NCBI GenBank assembly: GCA_002633025.1
Contig: NMRB01000129.1
Coordinates: 178,931-242,930 of the forward strand
Reading direction: 5' to 3'
DNA: 64,000 nt
DNA from: Notospermus geniculatus
Taxonomy: Eukaryota; Nemertea; Pilidiophora; Heteronemertea; Lineidae
The position numbers were made by a program, and so were the translations under genes. Of this stretch, positions 37,334 through 64,000 are shown piece by piece. Numbering within the stretch: position 1 is the first letter of the stretch; every line of letters begins with the position of its first letter. The notes below the pieces were generated by a model. It did not search any database. It was not told where the DNA came from and worked only from the letters and a program-made list of their open reading frames with translations.

Positions 37334-40300
37334 ACTTTATTTCATTGTCGAGTCATTTTCTTTTTCTCTTTAGTTTTACCATTGTCTATTGCCATTGGAC
37401 AGCAATTCGACTCATAAACACGGGACGGCTGGTATTAGCCCATTGACCCTTCACTTTCAAAGGGTGGTCTCATAACTGGGCCTAACTAGACACGTCCTGT
37501 TTGTTCAGGATACTTCAGATCTACATATAGGATTCAGCTCAGTCTTTTCTGTAGTATTTTGCAAGAAAGTGCCTGCCTGAAGAAGACCCCGGTTGGGGTC
37601 GAAAATTTGCAAAAAACGCTGGAGGACGACCTCTGCTTTTATATCCTAACTAGCCACAGCATTAAAACTTAGGGTATGGTCGCTCAACCCAGTCTAATCA
37701 TCCTGAAAACATCAGGGTTCTTTGTGTTCAGTCCCTTTGTCCCCCGAGGCCATTGGTTGTTGAGTATCCAAGCCAGTGTGTGGTGACGAAGGCAGCAGCA
37801 TTTCACAGCAAGCGCTAAGAACTCCTAATGTTATCAGGATAAGTGGAAGGGTCACCTCATCCATTCATTTCAGCAGACACTGAGACATCACAATGAACAC
37901 TAACAAACAGATGAAGACTCAATGAAAAAAATAGTGCCAATGGCAGTGTGCCTGCTTGGCTTGAAGCATGGTGATGGCCAAGGGAGAAATAACGCTTTGT
38001 TTTTTCGGTTTTGGCGCCCCCAGTGGCAAAGTCAAGAATCAGATTTTACTGAAAATTCATCTTGAGTTGTTACACAGTCTAGAGGTAGATATGTGCAAAC
38101 TTCGTCATTTCAGAGGACTTTGAGCACACTCCTTCGCAGAGGTCAGTGCTCCACTACGTTACGCTATACACTCCTTCGCAGAGGTCAGTGCTCCACTACG
38201 TTACGCTATACTGACTCTGCCAACACACGGCCGAACTATTTCCATATCCTCCGCGGCGCCCACGATTGGGCTGCCAGCACTGGAAACTCCAGTGAAAACG
38301 CTGAATTACAAGTGTTTTGGATGCCTCTCAACAATCCTTATTTTCTTTGGCCAGAAAGTTCAAACATTCAAGCTGTTTTGGTCTTAAAATCAACTGTTCA
38401 TCGTATCTTTTCACACATCTCTCCAAAATCGGATCCANCTGGTAAAGGAACCAGAACAGATTTTGTGTCAAGCAGTGATACTCCTGATTCATTCATACTG
38501 ATCTACACAGCTGCATGGTGAAATTTACAGATATTTGACAACAGGCTTCCATATACTGAGGTACTGCCTCTCCCAGCATTTCAGCCGAGGGATATTATCT
38601 TTGTTTGTGACCCATGCCACTATCAAAGTGGCTACATGTATCATCAGACTGAATTTAACATTGCAGCAGATCTCTCTCAAGCCTAAATGAATCAAACTAT
38701 TTCACTACGTTTACAGCAACTAGAAAATTGCAAGTTGGCAGCACTGTGAAAGCAGGATTTGTGAGATAGGAATACAACTACCTAACTCCCTCTATGCTTC
38801 AAGTGGAGTTGGGACAAGATTTAGTTGTTCTTGGAATGGGGTGAACCCATAAGACAGCGACATTCAGAGGTGTGAAAAAAAGATGTGATCCAGTATTTCT
38901 GGCAAATGTAACTGTCACTGCTTTGAACCCAATATCCAGTGTGTAGCTTCCAGTGGCCTCATCTGTCAAGTCCACATGGCATCTAAACCAGACTAATGCT
39001 TTTTACTGCTTCTTCAACTTAATAGAAGTTGAGATTATGAAATAATCTATACAGAATAATTGCATCGTGGCAATCTTCAGGAACTTGTCAGGAAGCTCCT
39101 GTCAACACACCAAACAGAAAGAGATCATATTTGTTTTCAGTACATCGAATTACACAACACGATTTTCCATTTTTATGAAGACCTAACTGAGATTACCTTA
39201 AAATAATCCAATCAGAACCATTTCTTGTCTAGAAATGCCCACCCATCTTGCATGCTGGTTATTGTACAAAAATCATGGAGAATATCAGGTTTAAGCTGAT
39301 TATGAAAAAAAAATGCACTGACCAGGTTAATGCCGAATATGTACACTCACATCACATACACAGAAACCACCTAAAACAGATTCCAGCCATCAAGTCCTGA
39401 CCTTTTTTGGTGACCCTTGACCATTACAGCACTGAAAGTGCTGTTTATCAGCATCAACCCAATGCTGGTAAAGACCTCTACATAAAGCCATTGCCATTCT
39501 CTTACAAGAGCTCGGACAGTATCCAGGCCCAAGAATACATTCCCATCTTCTAAATTTCATGCAAGCTAAACAAAATTTAGTCAATGACATTGTTTTTTTA
39601 AAACTCAGCCAAAAAGCTACTCTATTCCATTTTTAATCAACATCACTTGTGAAAGTTGCTACGAGTTGCATTGTTTGTAAGAACCTGCTATTGTTTAAAA
39701 AATTCTCCTTAGAATAACTACCGGTAAATGATCACTTCTGAATGTAAATACAGAAAAATTTTTGTTTGAAGAACATGTTTCATATACCCTACTCTACATG
39801 TTTTTCCCCCCTCACAGGTTCAAACTAATTCATCCACGAAGGCAACACAATTTTATGAGGAGACAAAGACAATATTCACCCCATGATGACTTCCTGCTTA
39901 TAAATCCAATAAACATGTACGATTCACTCCATGTTTCCTTGCCGATACCACCAACTCAAAATAATCGAGTTATGAAAATGATTTTTGCCAGCATTGGTTG
40001 ATCAAATTGCAAGTCACCCATGAAGGATACTAAAATAACTGACTTGTAGTAAATATTGAAGTTGTACCAGCATGCTTTTATACATTTTCTGTATTACAAA
40101 AATAATTCCCATATACATACTGAAATACCACGCACTAAATGCTTGCTGTAAACAGTTGTCAGAAAATCAGCCATTTTTGTGATTCTGAAAATGTCGATAT
40201 GTGCAATTCATATAAAAATGTCTCAATTCATACCGTTCACATCTCATGAAAAACACATTCCAAGCAGCGGAAGAGAAGACTTCAAACACAAAGAAAGAAA

Positions 40301-41510
40301 CAGAACACATCTTATTCCAGTGACTTTTAGTAGGACTTGATAGACTGGGCAAAATCATCCATATTACAGCTAGTTTCTGCGAACTAGACACCAAGAGTAA
40401 AAGAACCTTTATTTGTAAAATTAACATATTTTACCAGTGTAAATGTATTTATTCAGTAGCACAGTTCTACTTAGTACTTATGCATACAATAAAGGATAGA
40501 AAACATCTTACTCCAGGTTCAAAATAGTCGTCGTAGATATATGTGATCAGTCAAATCAGCTTCAAGATCCAGCTGCGGTATTCTCAGGAGAAGATCCATG
40601 GCACATCGCCTGGGTCCGACTCTTCACAAATGCATTCATTACTTCTTAATAATTGAGTGCTCTCTTGGTGTTTGTGACCCCTTCAGTGCAATGAGTTGTT
40701 TTGAACATCTTGCATCGCCTTCACTTGAGAAGTAGTAAGTACCAACAGAGTGATCCCATTCATTCAAGATACACAATCGACATTCCAAGCTGAACATCGA
40801 AGAACATGTCATAAGAATATATCCTCTGATAAACTTAAGGCAGGTTTAACCTGAAAGCAAAGCAGAGCTCTGTCTTATAAACACAATAGAACAATTTCTC
40901 AGTTCAGAATATTTACACCATGTATTTAAAGCACACAATGGAACTTGCCATCATGAATTTACTCCCTAAATACTGCTAAGTTTTGTGAGCCCACCCGCAA
41001 TTTAACACATAGGATCATCCCCCCCAACCAGGGGAGACCTACGGCCACAAAATCACAACTTAAGTCGTTGGAAGAGGATCACATCGAGTTCATGTTTCCA
41101 TCATGAGGACATAACGAGCTCTCAAGATCAACGTCAGCAGTCATGCTCTCTGCCTGTAATAACTGTCGTCTTCTCATCAGTATCTATAACCACAATGTAG
41201 CAGGAAGTAAGTTCAATCACGCTTAGACGACATACAAACTGTATAACCAAATGCTCCATGATTTCTTGTGAAAATTCTTCGGCAGAAGCGAAACTCTTTT
41301 CCCAAGAAAAGTTCTCAGGTGAAGTTCATCATTCATTGAACTTTATCAGCGTAATGTTCATTGCTCATTGAGAAAACTGACAGGGTCATCATTGCCATCA
41401 AACCACATGACCACTCCTTTACTCAGTTCACAAACATGGAGAAGTCGACCAATCTTCAAGTTTATCACCAAGTCAGACATCTCTCACTTTAGAAAGTAAT
41501 TCCCTGTGCC
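37334..41510. other. Intergenic downstream of tRNA-Ser and CHD1; no supported gene
   Basis: Contains the 42-bp tandem duplication and a single N (38438). No frame has recognisable protein features. Part of 40.4-41.5 kb may belong to longer CHD1 3' UTR forms. Confidence 0.45.
38126..38209 (+). repeat. Perfect 42-bp tandem duplication
   Basis: ACACTCCTTCGCAGAGGTCA...ACGCTAT occurs twice in a row without a mismatch (38126-38167 and 38168-38209), implying a recent event. Confidence 0.95.
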
Positions 41511-41516
41511 TTTATT
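41511..41516 (-). promoter_or_regulatory. Candidate polyadenylation signal for CHD1
   Basis: TTTATT on the + strand is AATAAA on the CHD1 strand, about 455 bases past the stop codon. Further copies lie near 40,406 and 40,447, so longer 3' UTR forms are possible. Confidence 0.4.
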
Positions 41517-41968
41517 TCCTTGCAGTATTCAGTCCACCTTGCTGTCCTGCCGCACTCCTTACATCCAGCACAATTCAGGTTACCACCTGAGTTAATTAAT
41601 TACTATATAGCATGATTGACCGTTCCTCTCAGAATGCACTTCGTAGTTCTCCCAGGCTTGCTGGACAAAAATTAGCATTACATGCCGATTCCTGAAATCT
41701 GACAGCCTACTTCCTAGCATTCTCAACCCATTTGGAATCTTTCTTAGTGACCACAGCAGAAAACTTGACATTTCAGATGGATTCCATGTCATTGATGAGA
41801 ATTCTCTCTGCCGCACCTTGGAATGGATGCCATTCTGTCAATCCTTTTCCTGTGAAATTGTATCATTTCATCTTGATGTGATGAGCTTGACATCACTAGA
41901 CCCTAGATGTCTGGTTCAACCAGCTGGTGAGAGAAAGAATACTTTACTGCATGTGGGACACTCCGGTG

Positions 41969-62590
<20,622 letters not shown>

Positions 62591-63620
62591 CTAGAAAAGA
62601 GAGTAGACAGCAGAAATATTAGATGGATGGTCAAATACATGTATCTTGAAAAAAAAGTTTGAATCATCATCATCGCATTTGAACAACTGAAAGGTAGAGG
62701 TTCTCAAAGTGAATGACATCAAGACTTAATCAATGATTCAAGATGGACAATTGGTATGATCGTCGTGGCTCTTCATGCTCATTCATTGATTGAAGTGAAG
62801 GTGTCCTCCAGCAGCAGAATGGACTTGATAAACTTTTACGTATATCAATATTCCCAATATATCGAACAACGAATAAAATAAAAGGCCTGTATGTTCTTTG
62901 AATGAACGCCAGCTTGAACTGAATGTACTAGACTGTTCTAAAAGGAAACAAGAATGTCACTCTTAACTGAACATTTAGTAGGATGGATAGGACTAATTCT
63001 TGACAAACAACAGATAGGAAAAGGGGTTATTTATCACTGTGCTGAACTAAATAGGTTGGACCAAAACCTTTGCAGTATCTGACTCAAATCAAAAGGCACC
63101 GTGTTCACTGTAACAACTGCCTGGATGGACCACGGACAGACAGTCCTCTCTTTCCTCCAGACTGAACAGGAAGCTAATTCAGGGTTTTAGACAATTTTTT
63201 TAATTAAAGCAGAAGTACATGTACTTTACTCATTTTGTATTAATAGTGAGTGCGTACACTACTCTCCTGGCCCCTGTAAAGTGACGCATTTTGCACATGC
63301 CCAGCGCTACCACCAGGGCAGGATATGCCATTTAATGTAGTGAGACCTGCATTGCAAATGGCGGCCATCGCAGCAATCTCATTGTGTTTTGCATGCTGAC
63401 TGTGGAACTTTATTCACGCTTGCGTATTTGCCGATCATCATAACATAGTGCGTACGGTGTGCATCTGGGGCTTCTTTTGGCATGCTTATGTGCAAGATTT
63501 CAATTGCATTTTTCACTAAGATTTCCAACAAGATTTGCGTATGTAAATACACACATTATCTAAACCCCCGCTATCAAAGTTAGTTTTCTAACCGAACAGA
63601 TAGTCAAAGACATCCTCTCT
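62591..63620 (-). other. Presumed CHD1 5' flank; start exon not located
   Basis: The first CHD1 exon found opens in phase 0 without an ATG, so the initiator exon must lie here or beyond the window. I found no short ATG exon ending in a convincing GT here. A palindromic ATGGCGGCCAT (YY1-like) lies at 63358-63368 within a moderately GC-rich stretch (63260-63380) and could mark the promoter. Confidence 0.35.
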
Positions 63621-64000
63621 CCTCATAATACCACGCCTATTGAATCATGACATCACTCACTGTCCTCTGACTGAACCTATTTGAATTGAGGACATTCTGT
63701 TTTCACAGTGCACAGCTTTTGAATCAAGGCATCACTCACTGTACTCAGTCAGACTGAACCGAGTTGAATAATGGACATATTCTCATCAAAGGACATAACT
63801 TTTGAATCACATTCAAGGACATCACTTATAGTCCTGCGACTGAACAAATGGTTGCACACAAATGGTTGCGTTGAGGACATCTCTGTCCTCATATAAATGT
63901 ACTTCACAACTAATGAATCAAGGACATCATTCTGTTTTCACAGTGTGCAACTAATGACCCAAAAGGTAAGGACATCTCTCGCTATACTGTGCTTAGACTG
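63620..64000. repeat. Degenerate repeat with GAGGACAT / CACTCACTGT motifs
   Basis: Related segments recur every 60-110 bases: GAATCA(A/T)G..., CATCACTCACTGT, CTGACTGAACC, TTGA...GGACAT and TTTTCACAGTG. The array runs off the window edge. Confidence 0.65.

Noticed and set aside
62761-62805. Minus-strand ATG reading MNEHEEPRRSYQ as the CHD1 start exon
   Set aside because: The frame reaches a stop without a GT donor that would join the phase-0 exon at 62590.

Overview
The window is animal nuclear DNA. Its genes are split by GT-AG introns, its intergenic space is long and AT-rich, it carries many small fold-back repeats, and it has a class II tRNA gene with internal pol III boxes. Two protein genes are certain: a repulsive guidance molecule (RGM) gene on the + strand and a CHD1/CHD2-class chromatin remodeler on the - strand. 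A single RGM gene, a single CHD1/2-type gene and the repeat content suggest a non-vertebrate bilaterian, probably a marine invertebrate. The species cannot be fixed from the sequence.

Layout. 1-13,326: no gene I can support; one fold-back repeat near 11.3 kb and a 25-bp palindromic insertion at 7.65 kb. 13.3-14.56 kb: first copy of a ~1.2-kb repeat element that carries a nested double hairpin. ~15.0-26.99 kb: RGM, with three coding exons and one 8.4-kb intron. 27-41.5 kb: intergenic space with several palindromic mini-elements, a tRNA-derived SINE-like stretch, a 349-base assembly gap flanked by duplicated sequence, and tRNA-Ser(AGA). 41.5-62.6 kb: CHD1, of which I resolved 33 coding exons with consistent splice phases. 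62.6-64 kb: the presumed CHD1 5' side, where the first exon was not found, ending in a degenerate repeat.

How the genes relate. RGM proteins are GPI-anchored neogenin ligands and BMP co-receptors; CHD1/2 are nucleosome-spacing ATPases. They share no known pathway, but their convergent neighbour arrangement is the one I recall for human RGMB-CHD1 and RGMA-CHD2, so this looks like the unduplicated ancestral gene pair.

The main anomaly in CHD1 is that no exon for the first chromodomain can be found. The intron where it should lie contains a single ambiguous base (58193), which may mark an assembly join that dropped sequence. The most unusual non-coding signal is a set of three tiny palindromes (20-37 bp) of one family, each flanked by a 7-bp direct repeat, along with larger palindromic elements showing 8- and 9-bp flanking duplications. 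I found no new gene system and do not claim one.
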